From: Enhydrobacter aerosaccus
GTDB lineage: Bacteria; Pseudomonadota; Alphaproteobacteria; Reyranellales; Reyranellaceae
Direction of reading: 5' to 3'
Length of the DNA: 53,415 bases
Assembly: GCA_903832005.1 (NCBI GenBank)
Contig: CAIKZO010000138.1
Location: forward strand, 1 to 53,415
Under the pieces are notes generated by a model, which saw nothing but the letters and a program-made list of their open reading frames with translations, was not told the origin of the DNA and did no database searches. Shown here one piece after another: positions 34,278-43,243 of the stretch (the first letter of the stretch is position 1; the number at the start of each line of letters is the position of its first letter). Position numbers and translations under genes: made by a program.

Positions 34278-35285
34278 CTTCGCCAGCTCGAACAGCAGCA
34301 GCAGGTTGCGCTGCAGCGGATTGAAATTGTCGTCCGCGATCATCCATAACAACGTCTCGCCGTGCTCGCCTGTCGTGGCTGCGAGCCCTTCGAGATTGTC
34401 GACCGCATAGGGCGAGGCCAGGCGCGCCAGCTCCTCGGCATCGATGATCGCGTCGCCCTTCAGCGCCGCACCCGGGAACTGCATGACCCGGATCCGGATG
34501 CCGCGCAGGAAGTCGAACGCGCGTTCCAGCACGACCAGCGACCCGTCCGGCAGCTCGCGAATCGACGTCGGGTTGAAGCGCGGGATTTTCATGTATTCGA
34601 ACATGTCCCACAGGTAACGATCCGGCCCGACCGGCTTGCCGATCCAGCCGATCGCCGCGTTCTGGCGCAGGCTGTATTCCTCGCTGATCGCCACGATGCG
34701 CCCGTCGGCCAGCACCGTCAGCGCCTCGACGCCGCCGTTGTCGGGCTGGGCGTCGAAGCCCGGCGGCAGGTTGATCGCCGTCGGTGTGCCGTCGAGCGTG
34801 GGGTAATGCCAGATGCGGTGATGGCGTTCGAACGACACAAGCCACGATCCGTCGGGCAGCCGTGCCATGCCTTCGGCATCCGACCAGCTCTTGTCGCGCC
34901 CGAGCGATCGGCCTGTGAGGTCGCGCAGCGGGCCCATCGCGCCCTTGCCCAGACCCGTGAGGGTGCCGCTGCTGTCGCGCCCGATCTCGGCGGTGAACCA
35001 CGCGCCGTTGTCGGAGATCGAGGTCAGAGTGCGGTTGTCGGGTGATACGGTGAGGTCCGACCATCCGCCGAAGTGGGAGGAGTTCGCGTTCATCGAGATG
35101 CCGCCGCGCCAGATCAGCCGGCCGATCTGGCGGGCGCCCGGCTCGTCGATCTTGAAGGGCACGGTCGAGGTGCGGATGTCGAGCGACAGCGGTGCGGCGC
35201 CGACCGGCTCGGTCGGCGGCACGCCCGCGCAGGCCGCAGCGATCAGCAGGCAGAAGACGATGAAGGTCCGGAGCGTGGGACGCAC
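34275..35285 (-). CDS. Esterase-like activity of phytase family lipoprotein
   Basis: The 336-aa protein has an N-terminal signal with a possible lipobox (IAAAC near residue 19). It is followed by a beta-propeller-like sequence with repeated acidic segments: GWSDLTVSPDNRTLTSISDNG, WSDAEGMARLPDGSWLVSFE, DNGGVEALTVLADG and VDNLEGLAAT. These match the family described as esterase-like activity of phytase. The natural substrate is unknown. It begins at a GTG 14 bases after the cobT stop, so it is probably transcribed with cobS and cobT. Confidence 0.82.
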   Translation of the reverse strand: MRPTLRTFIVFCLLIAAACAGVPPTEPVGAAPLSLDIRTSTVPFKIDEPGARQIGRLIWRGGISMNANSSHFGGWSDLTVSPDNRTLTSISDNGAWFTAEIGRDSSGTLTGLGKGAMGPLRDLTGRSLGRDKSWSDAEGMARLPDGSWLVSFERHHRIWHYPTLDGTPTAINLPPGFDAQPDNGGVEALTVLADGRIVAISEEYSLRQNAAIGWIGKPVGPDRYLWDMFEYMKIPRFNPTSIRELPDGSLVVLERAFDFLRGIRIRVMQFPGAALKGDAIIDAEELARLASPYAVDNLEGLAATTGEHGETLLWMIADDNFNPLQRNLLLLFELAK

Positions 35286-35298
35286 GATCCGGCCGCGA

Positions 35299-37221
35299 TC
35301 AGGCGGCGCGCTTGCCGCCGGACTTGCCCGTCTTGGCGCCACCGGAGCCGCCGCGCTTGCTGGCGGCGCGCAGCTCCTTCTGCTCTTCCTCGTCGAACAG
35401 CGACGCCAGCTGCTCCATCATCGTGCCGCCCAGCTGGTCGGCGTCGACGATGGTGACGGCACGCTTGTAGTAGCGCGTGACGTCGTGGCCAATGCCGATG
35501 GCGACCAGTTCGACCGGCGAGCGGTTTTCGATCCAGTCGATCACGTCACGCAGGTGGCGTTCGAGATAGTTGCCCGGATTGACCGACAAGGTCGAATCGT
35601 CGACCGGCGCGCCGTCCGAGATCACCATCATGATCTTGCGCTCTTCCGGCCGCGGCAGCAGGCGATTGTGCGCCCACAGCAACGCTTCGCCGTCGATGTT
35701 CTCCTTGAGGATGCCCTCGCGGAGCATCAGGCCAAGGTTCTTGCGCGCCCGGCGCCACGGGGCGTCGGCTGGCTTGTAGATGATGTGGCGCAGGTCGTTG
35801 AGGCGGCCCGGGTTGGCGGGCTTGCCGGCGGCAAGCCACTGCTCGCGGCTCTGGCCGCCCTTCCAGGCGCGCGTCGTGAAGCCCAGGATCTCGACCTTGA
35901 CGCCGCAGCGCTCGAGCGTGCGCGCCAGGATGTCGGCGCTCATCGCCGCGACCGTGATCGGCCGGCCGCGCATCGAGCCCGAATTGTCGATCAGCAGCGA
36001 CACGACAGTGTCGCGGAAGTTGGTGTCTTTTTCCTTCTTGAACGACAGAGCGTGCATCGGGTTGGTGATGATGCGCGTCAGGCGCGCCGCATCGAGCGTG
36101 CCTTCGTCCAAGTCGAAGTCCCAGGAACGGTTCTGCTGCGCCATCAGGCGGCGCTGCAGGCGATTGGCGAGCTTGCCGATCACGCCCTGCAGATGCGCGA
36201 GCTGCTGGTCGAGGTGGTTGCGCAGGCGGCCGAGTTCCTCGGCGTCGCACAGCATGTCGGCCTCGACGACCTCGTCATGCTTGACCGTGTAGGCGTGATA
36301 CTGCTGGCCTGCGGGTTCGTTGCTGAGCGCGCCCGGTGGCAGCCACGGACGCTCGGCGCGGCCCGGCTCCTCCTCGTCGCCCGAGCCCATCTGCATCTCG
36401 GTCTGGGCCTGGTCGGCGGAGGTTTCCGAAGCGTCTTCCTGCTCGGACGAATCCTCGGTCTCTTCACCCTGGGCGCCGTAGCCCTGGGTCTCGCTCGAAT
36501 CGCTCTGGTCGTCGCCGGTCTCGTTCGACTGGCCGTCGGCGTTCTCCTGGTCCTGGCTGTCCTCGGGATCGTCGTCCTGCAGGTCGGCCGTCTCGTCGCC
36601 GAGCTTGAGGTCGCGGATCAACTGGCGCGCGGCGCGCGCGAAGGCATCCTGGTTGCCGAGAGAATCGCGCAGCTTCTGGAAGTCGCGGCCGGCTGCCGAT
36701 TCGATGTCGGCGCGCCACATGTCGACCATCGCCTTCGCCGACTCCGGCGGCGCCGCACCGAGCAGCTGCTCGCGCGCGATCAGGCCGATCACGTCGGCGA
36801 TCGGCGCGTCGTCCTTGGACTTGATACGGGCATGGCCGCGCTGGTCGGAGCGCTGGCGGTAGAGAGCGGACAGATTGTCGGCGACACCAGCCATCTTCCG
36901 GGCGCCGAGCGACTCGACGCGCACCTGCTCGACCGCTTCGAAGATCGCACGCGCAGTCTCGCCGCGCGGCACGCGGCGGAGATGCATCTTGCGATCGTGA
37001 TGGCGCATCTTCAGCGCCATCGAGTCGGCTTCACCGCGGACGCGGCTCACATCCTCGACCGGCAGATCGCGCGCCGGCACGGTGATGCGCGCTTCCTGGC
37101 CCAACAGCGATCCGCCGTCGGGCACGAAAGCGACGTTCACGTCCTTGCGCGACACCGCCCGCATGGTGGTGGCGGTGACGCGACGGAACTCCTCGAGGGG
37201 AGTGGAGTCCTTGGCGGCCAT
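35299..37221 (-). CDS. cobT: Aerobic cobaltochelatase subunit CobT
   Basis: The 640-aa protein works with CobS, an AAA+ partner, and CobN to insert cobalt into hydrogenobyrinic acid a,c-diamide in aerobic B12 synthesis. It has a long acidic linker (roughly residues 220-300, very rich in Glu, Asp, Ser and Gln) and a C-terminal VWA domain with the metal-ion-dependent adhesion motif D412-NSGSM-417. A GGAGA ribosome-binding site precedes the ATG at 37221, 13 bases after cobS. CobN is not in the window. Confidence 0.95.
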   Translation of the reverse strand: MAAKDSTPLEEFRRVTATTMRAVSRKDVNVAFVPDGGSLLGQEARITVPARDLPVEDVSRVRGEADSMALKMRHHDRKMHLRRVPRGETARAIFEAVEQVRVESLGARKMAGVADNLSALYRQRSDQRGHARIKSKDDAPIADVIGLIAREQLLGAAPPESAKAMVDMWRADIESAAGRDFQKLRDSLGNQDAFARAARQLIRDLKLGDETADLQDDDPEDSQDQENADGQSNETGDDQSDSSETQGYGAQGEETEDSSEQEDASETSADQAQTEMQMGSGDEEEPGRAERPWLPPGALSNEPAGQQYHAYTVKHDEVVEADMLCDAEELGRLRNHLDQQLAHLQGVIGKLANRLQRRLMAQQNRSWDFDLDEGTLDAARLTRIITNPMHALSFKKEKDTNFRDTVVSLLIDNSGSMRGRPITVAAMSADILARTLERCGVKVEILGFTTRAWKGGQSREQWLAAGKPANPGRLNDLRHIIYKPADAPWRRARKNLGLMLREGILKENIDGEALLWAHNRLLPRPEERKIMMVISDGAPVDDSTLSVNPGNYLERHLRDVIDWIENRSPVELVAIGIGHDVTRYYKRAVTIVDADQLGGTMMEQLASLFDEEEQKELRAASKRGGSGGAKTGKSGGKRAA

Positions 37222-37234
37222 AAGGGCCCTCTCC

Positions 37235-38239
37235 TTAGTGCAGTTTACCGCCCTTGCCGCTGGATGCCGGCAATTCCTTGCCGAAGCAGCGCTGGTAGTA
37301 CTCGGCCAGGGTCGAACGCTCGACCTCGTCGCACTTGTTGAGGAAGGTGAGACGGAAGGCGAAGCCCACGTCGCCACCGAAGATGCGCGCATTCTCGGCC
37401 CAGGTGATCACCGTACGGGGCGACATGACGGTCGAGATGTCGCCGGCGATGAAGCCCGCGCGGGTGAGGTCGGCGAGCGCCACCATGGCGGAGATGGTCT
37501 TGCGGCCCTCGTCGCTGTCCATCGTCGGCGTCTTGGCCGCGACGATGTTCACTTCCTGGTCGTGCGGCAGGTAGTTCAGCGTGGTCACGATCGACCAGCG
37601 GTCCATCTGGCCCTGGTTGATCTGCTGTGTGCCGTGATAGAGGCCGGTCGTGTCGCCGAGGCCGACCGTGTTGGCGGTCGAGAACAGGCGGAACGCCGGA
37701 TGCGGATGGATGACCTTGTTCTGGTCGAGCAGGGTGAGCTTGCCGTCGACCTCGAGCACGCGCTGGATCACGAACATCACGTCGGCGCGGCCGGCGTCGT
37801 ACTCGTCGAACACCAGCGCCGTCGGGTTCTGCAGCGCCCACGGCAGGATGCCTTCGCGGAACTCGGTGATCTGCTTGCCGTCCTTCAACACGATGGCGTC
37901 CTTGCCGATCAGGTCGATACGGGAAATGTGGCTGTCGAGGTTGATGCGCAGGCAAGGCCAGTTGAGGCGCGCCGCGACCTGCTCGATGTGCGTCGACTTG
38001 CCGGTGCCGTGATAGCCCTGGACCATGACGCGGCGGTTGTGGGCAAAGCCCGCAAGGATCGCCATCGTCGTATCATGGTCGAACAGGTAAGCGTCATCGA
38101 TCGGGGGGACATGCTCGGTGGCAGTGCTGAACGCCGGCACCTCCATGTCGGTATCGATGCCGAAAAGCTGGCGGGCGGAAACCTTGATATCCGGCATGCC
38201 CGTAACGGTCGGCCGGGCCGCGGTCGCTGAAGAAGCCAT
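37235..38239 (-). CDS. cobS: Aerobic cobaltochelatase subunit CobS
   Basis: The 334-aa AAA+ ATPase drives cobalt insertion together with CobT and CobN. It has Walker A GYHGTGKST (75-83), Walker B LVFDEYDAG, and sensor region STANTVGLGDTTGLY. The start MASSATAARP at 38239 is preferred over a longer frame. Upstream lies a hairpin that terminates the DnaJ-like gene. I see no cobalamin riboswitch in the 120-base leader. Confidence 0.95.
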   Translation of the reverse strand: MASSATAARPTVTGMPDIKVSARQLFGIDTDMEVPAFSTATEHVPPIDDAYLFDHDTTMAILAGFAHNRRVMVQGYHGTGKSTHIEQVAARLNWPCLRINLDSHISRIDLIGKDAIVLKDGKQITEFREGILPWALQNPTALVFDEYDAGRADVMFVIQRVLEVDGKLTLLDQNKVIHPHPAFRLFSTANTVGLGDTTGLYHGTQQINQGQMDRWSIVTTLNYLPHDQEVNIVAAKTPTMDSDEGRKTISAMVALADLTRAGFIAGDISTVMSPRTVITWAENARIFGGDVGFAFRLTFLNKCDEVERSTLAEYYQRCFGKELPASSGKGGKLH

Positions 38240-38259
38240 CACACGTGTCCCACATAACA

Positions 38260-38281
38260 AAGCCCGCCAAATTGCGGGCTT
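38260..38281 (-). terminator. Terminator between the DnaJ-like gene and cobS
   Basis: On the minus strand AAGCCCGC and GCGGGCTT form a perfect eight-pair stem around a six-base loop, and the downstream arm runs into TTTGTTATG. This fits a Rho-independent terminator about 80 bases after the DnaJ-like gene and 21 bases before the cobS start codon, which keeps cobS transcription separate or attenuated. Confidence 0.6.
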
Positions 38282-38362
38282 AAAGCGATAGTCGCAGGCC
38301 AAATTGTGCATCGCAAGCGGCCAATTGGCTGGGCTGCCCTGAGCGCAGCTAATAAGCGCTAA

Positions 38363-38935
38363 TCATTGGGCCCGAAGGTTTTCCGAAGCTCGCAGGGTGG
38401 AATAGGCGACGTTGATTTCCTTCAGCTTCTCTTCCGCCTCGCGCGCGCCGCCGTTGGCGTCGGGATGGTGGATTTTGACCAATTCCTTGTAACGAGATTT
38501 CACGTCGGCCCGGGTCAACGGCCATGAAAGTTCAAGAACGGTCATGGCCTCCCGTTCGGCGGGCGTCAGTTGCTCGCTGCCATCCATCTTGGGGGCCGGT
38601 TTTTCGCCCAACCCGGCGTCGTCGGCGAGACCCAGCGGGTCATGGAGATGGGGGCCGCCGCTGCGCCGGCCGCCCAGCGGCCAGACCGGGCGGCGCCAGG
38701 TCGTATCGGCCCGGATATGCTGCTCGATGGCTTCGGCGTCGAGGCCGGCAAAGTAGTCCCACTTCTTATTGTATTCTCGGACATGCTCCAGGCAGAACCA
38801 GCGGTATTCGCTCAGCCGGTCGCGCGCCAACGGGGCGCGGAACTCGCCGGCCAAGCGGCATCCCGGCGCTTCGCAGATCTTCTGGAAGGTCTTGGGCGTC
38901 GTTTCCGCCAGAGGGTTCGCTCGCCGTCGGGCCAT
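38363..38935 (-). CDS. DnaJ-domain protein with N-terminal cysteine-containing region
   Basis: The 190-aa protein has a C-terminal J domain (about 135-190) with the essential HPD motif (KIHHPDANGG) that stimulates Hsp70 ATPase. The N-terminal 100 residues have paired cysteines (CEAPGC, WFCLEH) that may bind metal. Similar proteins lie next to cobS and bolA in alphaproteobacteria; their specific client is unknown. It is divergent from bolA with 47 bases between starts, a probable shared promoter region. Confidence 0.9.
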   Translation of the reverse strand: MARRRANPLAETTPKTFQKICEAPGCRLAGEFRAPLARDRLSEYRWFCLEHVREYNKKWDYFAGLDAEAIEQHIRADTTWRRPVWPLGGRRSGGPHLHDPLGLADDAGLGEKPAPKMDGSEQLTPAEREAMTVLELSWPLTRADVKSRYKELVKIHHPDANGGAREAEEKLKEINVAYSTLRASENLRAQ

Positions 38936-38982
38936 TTGTCTAATATGTGTTCAAGCGACTGGACCGGCAAGAGAGGCAATTG

Positions 38983-39270
38983 ATGGGCGCGGTGGCGACG
39001 GTGATTGACAACAAGCTCCGGCAGCGGTTCGCGCCGGCCCGGCTCGTGATCGAGGACGAATCGCACAAGCATCGCGGCCACGTCGGCCATCGCGAGAGCG
39101 GCGAGACGCACTTCAAGGTCGAGATCGTGTCGGCGAATTTCGAAGGCCAGAGCCGCGTGGCGCGGCAGCGCCTGGTCTACGACACGCTGAAGGACGAACT
39201 CGCCCCGGGCGGCGTCCATGCGCTCGCCCTCACGACGCTGACGCCGGCCGAAGCCGAGAAGCGCGCCTAG
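38983..39270 (+). CDS. bolA: BolA family protein
   Basis: The 95-aa protein has the BolA fold signature (RLVIEDESHKHRGH, then GETHFKVEIVS). The conserved HxxH-type histidines and a loop that coordinates a shared 2Fe-2S cluster with monothiol glutaredoxin are the known basis of its role in iron-sulfur trafficking. The ATG at 38983 follows an AGAGG site; a GTG at 38947 is an unlikely longer start. It ends in a four-base convergent overlap with the DUF2889 gene. Confidence 0.93.
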   Translation: MGAVATVIDNKLRQRFAPARLVIEDESHKHRGHVGHRESGETHFKVEIVSANFEGQSRVARQRLVYDTLKDELAPGGVHALALTTLTPAEAEKRA

Positions 39271-39920
39271 CCTTCCATCTCGATCTTCTTGCCCTTGGCG
39301 GCAGCGCGCACGGCTTCGGCGTCGGGACCGGTATAGAAGTCCGGCACCCAGCGCTTCGTGACTTCGCTGTCCGATGCCCAGGTGTGGCAGGTGTCGAGCA
39401 TGTAGGGCTTGCGTTTGGGCTTGTCGGCATCGGCGGGTGAGGGCGGCGGCAACGTGCCCATCTTGGCGCGATGCGCCTTGTTCATCTCCTGCGCTTTCTT
39501 CGAGGCGAGGGTCTGGAACGCCGTCGTCGCCACCGGGCCCAGCAGCTCGACGATGTGGGTGCAGCCGTGGACGCCGCCTACCCGCTCGCGCACCGCGCGG
39601 TTGAAGCCACCACCGATGCGCAGCCCGATCAGCTTCTTGAAGTCGGGCGCGATCCCGCCGCACATCTCATAGGGCGACTTGTCGGTCACCGCCTCGACAT
39701 CGACGATCGTGAACTTGTGGTCGATGGTGAGCCGTATCCACATGTCGTGCACGAAGTCGCCGGGCTGCAGCGGCCCGCGCCACTCGTTGGCATGCTCGTA
39801 GCTCTTCTCGTCGGTGATGTGACCTTCGATGTCCCAGAGCCCGTCCTCGCGGAAGAAGCCCTGGCAGGTAACCTTACGCGTGTGTAGATGCTGTCGCCCG
39901 ACCGGCGGCGAAAGCGGCAT
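39267..39920 (-). CDS. DUF2889 domain-containing protein
   Basis: The 217-aa soluble protein has the DUF2889 pattern: HTRKVTCQGFFREDGLWDIEGHITDEK at the N-terminus, then HDMWIRLTID, CGGIAPDFKKLIGLRIGGGF and GVHGCTHIVELLGPVATTAFQ. The ordered His and Cys residues may bind a metal. Its function is not established. The second ATG (39920) is preferred over 39926 because it gives better spacing from the AGAGGA site. Its start lies 36 bases from the stop of the CNNM gene on the same strand. Confidence 0.85.
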   Translation of the reverse strand: MPLSPPVGRQHLHTRKVTCQGFFREDGLWDIEGHITDEKSYEHANEWRGPLQPGDFVHDMWIRLTIDHKFTIVDVEAVTDKSPYEMCGGIAPDFKKLIGLRIGGGFNRAVRERVGGVHGCTHIVELLGPVATTAFQTLASKKAQEMNKAHRAKMGTLPPPSPADADKPKRKPYMLDTCHTWASDSEVTKRWVPDFYTGPDAEAVRAAAKGKKIEMEG

Positions 39921-39956
39921 GGTCATTCCTCTCGTAAAATCGAAGATAAAGGACGC

Positions 39957-41255
39957 TTATGCCGCCTGTATGGCGACCGGCGGCACGATTCGCAACTCGG
40001 CGATACGCGTGCCTTCGCGCTTCAAAATCTCGAAGCGGAATCCGTAAAATGCATAAACCTGGCCCACTTCCGGGATGCGGCGCGCCTCGTGCAGGATCAC
40101 GCCCGCGATCGTCGTTGCCACGTCCTCGGGCAGCGTCCAGCCGTAGGCGCGATTGAGGTCGCGCACCGGCACCGTGCCCTGGCAGATCAGGCTGCCGTCC
40201 TCGCGCAGGATCACGCCATGCTGGATGGCGTCGTGCTCGTCCTCGATGTTGCCGACGATTTCCTCGATGATGTCCTCGAGGGTGACGATGCCGCGCAAGG
40301 CGCCGTATTCGTCGACTACGATGGCGAAATGCTCGTGGCGTGCCCGAAACGCCTCGAGCTGGTCGAACAGGATCGACGATTCCGGGATGAACCACGGCGG
40401 CGTCATGACGTCGCCGATCTTCACCGTCTCCGGGCCTCCCGCCGCCTTGACCGCGCGGAACAGGTCCTTGGCGTGGACCACGCCCACGACGTTGTCGGGC
40501 TGACCGCGATAGAGCGGGATGCGGGTGTAGGGGGCCGCCAGCATGTCCGTCACGATCGAATCGGTCGGCTTGTCGGCGTCGATCAGGACGACGTTGGCGC
40601 GATGGGTCATGACGTCGCCCACAGTGCGGTCGCCGAGGTCGAGCACGTTGCGCAGCATCAGCTTCTCGGCCGGTGCGTCCTCGTCGGTCTTGTCGTCGCC
40701 GTGCATCTCGATCGCGCCGCGCAGCAGCTCGGCATGTTCGGAGCCGTTCATCATCGGTGCGCGCACGCCGATCAGATAGAGGAAGCTGCGGCTGACCCAG
40801 GCGACGGCGCGCGCCAGGGGCCCGAGCAGCATCAATGTCACCAGGATCGATGGCGCCAGGATCAGCGCCACGCGGTCGGAGCGCAGCAGGGCCCAGGTCT
40901 TGGGCATCACCTCGGCGAACACCACGACCAGCGCGCCGACGATGATCGTGGCGTAGACGACGCCGGCCGCGCCGAACAAGGAGGTCAACACCGCCGTCGT
41001 GAGCGAGGCCGATAGGATGTTCATGACGCTGTTGCCCAGCAGCACGGCGCTGACGGCCTCGTCCTTGCGGTCGAGCAGCTTGTTGACCAGGGCCGCGCGC
41101 TTGTTGCCCTGCTGCTCGAGGCGATGCATGCGGGGCGCGGACGCGCCGGTGATGGCGGTCTCCGCAGCGGACATATAGGCGCCGAGCGCCAGGCAGACGA
41201 TGACGGCGGGGACCGCGACCTCGATCGGCAGATGAAGGTTCAATTCGGCGTCCAT
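39957..41255 (-). CDS. CNNM/CorC-type hemolysin-like transporter
   Basis: The 432-aa membrane protein has an N-terminal CNNM domain with about four helices (about 10-170), two CBS domains (about 195-330) and a C-terminal CorC/HlyC domain (about 345-430). Family members export magnesium or cobalt and are gated by nucleotide binding to the CBS pair. The start at 41255 is chosen because it precedes the first helix; longer in-frame starts overlap aroB. It is encoded directly after aroB on the same strand, an arrangement I know from other alphaproteobacteria. Confidence 0.9.
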   Translation of the reverse strand: MDAELNLHLPIEVAVPAVIVCLALGAYMSAAETAITGASAPRMHRLEQQGNKRAALVNKLLDRKDEAVSAVLLGNSVMNILSASLTTAVLTSLFGAAGVVYATIIVGALVVVFAEVMPKTWALLRSDRVALILAPSILVTLMLLGPLARAVAWVSRSFLYLIGVRAPMMNGSEHAELLRGAIEMHGDDKTDEDAPAEKLMLRNVLDLGDRTVGDVMTHRANVVLIDADKPTDSIVTDMLAAPYTRIPLYRGQPDNVVGVVHAKDLFRAVKAAGGPETVKIGDVMTPPWFIPESSILFDQLEAFRARHEHFAIVVDEYGALRGIVTLEDIIEEIVGNIEDEHDAIQHGVILREDGSLICQGTVPVRDLNRAYGWTLPEDVATTIAGVILHEARRIPEVGQVYAFYGFRFEILKREGTRIAELRIVPPVAIQAA

Positions 41256-41262
41256 TACGGCC

Positions 41263-42390
41263 TCAGGCGGCGATGGCGTGGTCGAGCAGGACCGCGAGCG
41301 CGCGCTCGTCGACCTCGCGCGTGACGAACGCCTTGCCAATGCCGCGCGCCAAAATGAAGGTGAGGCGGCCGGCTTCGGCCTTCTTGTCGCCGCGCATGTG
41401 CTCGATCAGCTTGGCCGTGTTCCACGTGCGGCGATTGTCGCCACCGATGGCGCGCAAGCGCATCGGCAGGCCAACGGCGCCGAGATGCGTGCGCACCCGG
41501 TCGGCGTCGGCCTTGGAGCAAAGCCCCAGTTCGGCCGACAGATCGAAAGCCATCGCCATGCCCGTGCCCACGGCTTCGCCATGCAACAGGTCGGCGCCGA
41601 AACCGGTCTCCGCCTCGAGTGCATGACCGAAGGTGTGGCCGAGATTGAGCAAGGCCCGGAGATCCGTGGTCTCGCGCTCGTCGGCGGCCACGATGCGCGC
41701 CTTGGCCAGGCAGCTTTGCTCGATGGCGTAGGTGCGCTTGGCGGCGTCGCCGGCCAGCAGCGCCGCGCCGTTCTGTTCGCACCAGTCCCAGAACGCCGGA
41801 TCGTCGATCAGACCGTACTTCGCCACTTCGGCATAGCCCGCCAGCAATTCGCGCTTGGGCAAGGTGTCGAGCACGTCGGTGTCGGCCACCACGAGGCGCG
41901 GCTGGTAGAAGGCGCCGACCAGGTTCTTGCCATGGCGCGTATTGATGCCGGTCTTGCCGCCGACCGAGGAGTCCACCTGGGCCAGCAGGGTCGTCGGCAC
42001 CTGGATGAAGTCGACGCCGCGCAACAGCACGGCGGCGGCAAAGCCCGTGAGGTCGCCGACCACGCCGCCCCCCAAGGCAACCAGCGTCGTCTTGCGGTCC
42101 GGCTGCTGGTCGAGCAGCCGGTTCATCAGCTCGCCAAAGGGCGCGAATTGCTTGCTGCCTTCGCCGGCGGGCACGACAAGCGTCGTCGCCTTGATGCTGG
42201 CCTTGGCGAACGAGGCCGCGACGCGATCCTTGTAGAGCGGTGCCACGGTCTCGTCGGTCACGATAATGACACGCGGCGCTTTCAGCAGCTTGGCCGAGAG
42301 TTCGCCCACCCTGTCGATCAGGCCGGGACCGATGACGATATCGTAGGCCCGGCCCGCGAGGTCGACCTGGACGGTACGTGGCGCGCTCAT
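41263..42390 (-). CDS. aroB: 3-dehydroquinate synthase
   Basis: The 375-aa enzyme makes 3-dehydroquinate from DAHP, the second step of the shikimate pathway. It has the NAD-binding segment ALGGGVVGDLTGFAAAVLLRG, VPTTLLAQVDSSVGGKTGIN, and the zinc ligands in LNLGHTFGHALE. Its start overlaps the aroK stop by four bases, the usual aroK-aroB operon. The CNNM gene follows seven bases later. Confidence 0.96.
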   Translation of the reverse strand: MSAPRTVQVDLAGRAYDIVIGPGLIDRVGELSAKLLKAPRVIIVTDETVAPLYKDRVAASFAKASIKATTLVVPAGEGSKQFAPFGELMNRLLDQQPDRKTTLVALGGGVVGDLTGFAAAVLLRGVDFIQVPTTLLAQVDSSVGGKTGINTRHGKNLVGAFYQPRLVVADTDVLDTLPKRELLAGYAEVAKYGLIDDPAFWDWCEQNGAALLAGDAAKRTYAIEQSCLAKARIVAADERETTDLRALLNLGHTFGHALEAETGFGADLLHGEAVGTGMAMAFDLSAELGLCSKADADRVRTHLGAVGLPMRLRAIGGDNRRTWNTAKLIEHMRGDKKAEAGRLTFILARGIGKAFVTREVDERALAVLLDHAIAA

Positions 42391-42950
42391 GCCACGGCTC
42401 CCGCCGATTCGGGCGAGAGATGCTGGCGCAGGGCGTCGATCACCTGCTCGGTCGTGCGGTCCGCCGGCTGCGCCGTCGATTCGACCACGAGGTCGGCCTC
42501 GGCATAGATCGGGTAGCGCTGCTCCATCAGCCGGCCCAGGATTTCTCGCGGATCGCCCTGGCGCAGCAGTGGGCGGTGCGTGCGTTTCTTCACCCGGTCG
42601 AACAGCACGTCGAGGTCGGCGCGCAGCCAGACCGTCAGTGCCTTCTCGCGCATCAGGGCCCGCGTCTCGGGATCGATATAGGCGCCGCCGCCCGTCGACA
42701 AAACATGCGGCGCTCCTTCGAGCAGGCGGGCGATCACGCGGCGTTCTCCATTCCTGAATTCGATTTCCCCGAAGCGCTCGAAGAACTCCGAGATCGAGCA
42801 GCCGGCCGCACGCTCGATCTCGTCGTCGGCATCGACGAACGGCAGACCGAGGCGCAGAGCCAGTCGGCGGCCGATAGCGCTCTTGCCGGCGCCCATCAGG
42901 CCGACCAGCGCCACCGTGCGCGGCAACAAAAGAGGAGAAGGGGTATTCAT
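42387..42950 (-). CDS. aroK: Shikimate kinase
   Basis: The 187-aa kinase phosphorylates shikimate. Walker A is GLMGAGKSAIG, the shikimate-binding segments are DADDEIE and GERRVIARLL, and STGGG and the lid sequence RTHRPLL are in place. The ATG at 42950 gives a normal length; a longer in-frame start would add a low-complexity tail and run toward the divergent small gene at 43082. Confidence 0.95.
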   Translation of the reverse strand: MNTPSPLLLPRTVALVGLMGAGKSAIGRRLALRLGLPFVDADDEIERAAGCSISEFFERFGEIEFRNGERRVIARLLEGAPHVLSTGGGAYIDPETRALMREKALTVWLRADLDVLFDRVKKRTHRPLLRQGDPREILGRLMEQRYPIYAEADLVVESTAQPADRTTEQVIDALRQHLSPESAGAVA

Positions 42951-43081
42951 GGCAGGATTGAGACCATTGATGTCGCCGATTCCGCCGGTCGTTTCAAGCG
43001 ATCCGCCAGTGATCCGCCCGACATGCCGTCCCGGCAATTGCCGCTGCCGTGGCGGACGGGTAGGTTGCCCGCGCCGTGCCA

Positions 43082-43243
43082 ATGTTCCGTTCCCGCAATC
43101 ATTTTCGCGTCCCCGCGCTCAAGCTGTGGCCGGTGGTCATCTTTGTCCTGGCCGCCGTTGTGATCGGCGGGCTGGTCATGCTGGCCGTGGTCGAGCCGAC
43201 GCCGCCGCTGAAGCATTTCGAAGTCCCGGTCACCAAGGGATGA
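43082..43243 (+). CDS. Small single-pass membrane protein
   Basis: This 53-aa frame encodes one strong hydrophobic helix (about residues 15-37) between a basic N-terminus (FRSRNHFR) and a short C-terminus. The stop overlaps the start of the following exported-protein gene in an ATGA arrangement, which supports that it is translated. No family is recognised. It is divergent from aroK. A role as an accessory of the downstream exported protein is possible. Confidence 0.6.
   Translation: MFRSRNHFRVPALKLWPVVIFVLAAVVIGGLVMLAVVEPTPPLKHFEVPVTKG

Noticed and set aside
38240..38362. Cobalamin riboswitch before cobS
   Set aside because: The leader is short, I see no B12-box-like core, and the only strong structure is the simple hairpin at 38260-38281, read as a terminator.
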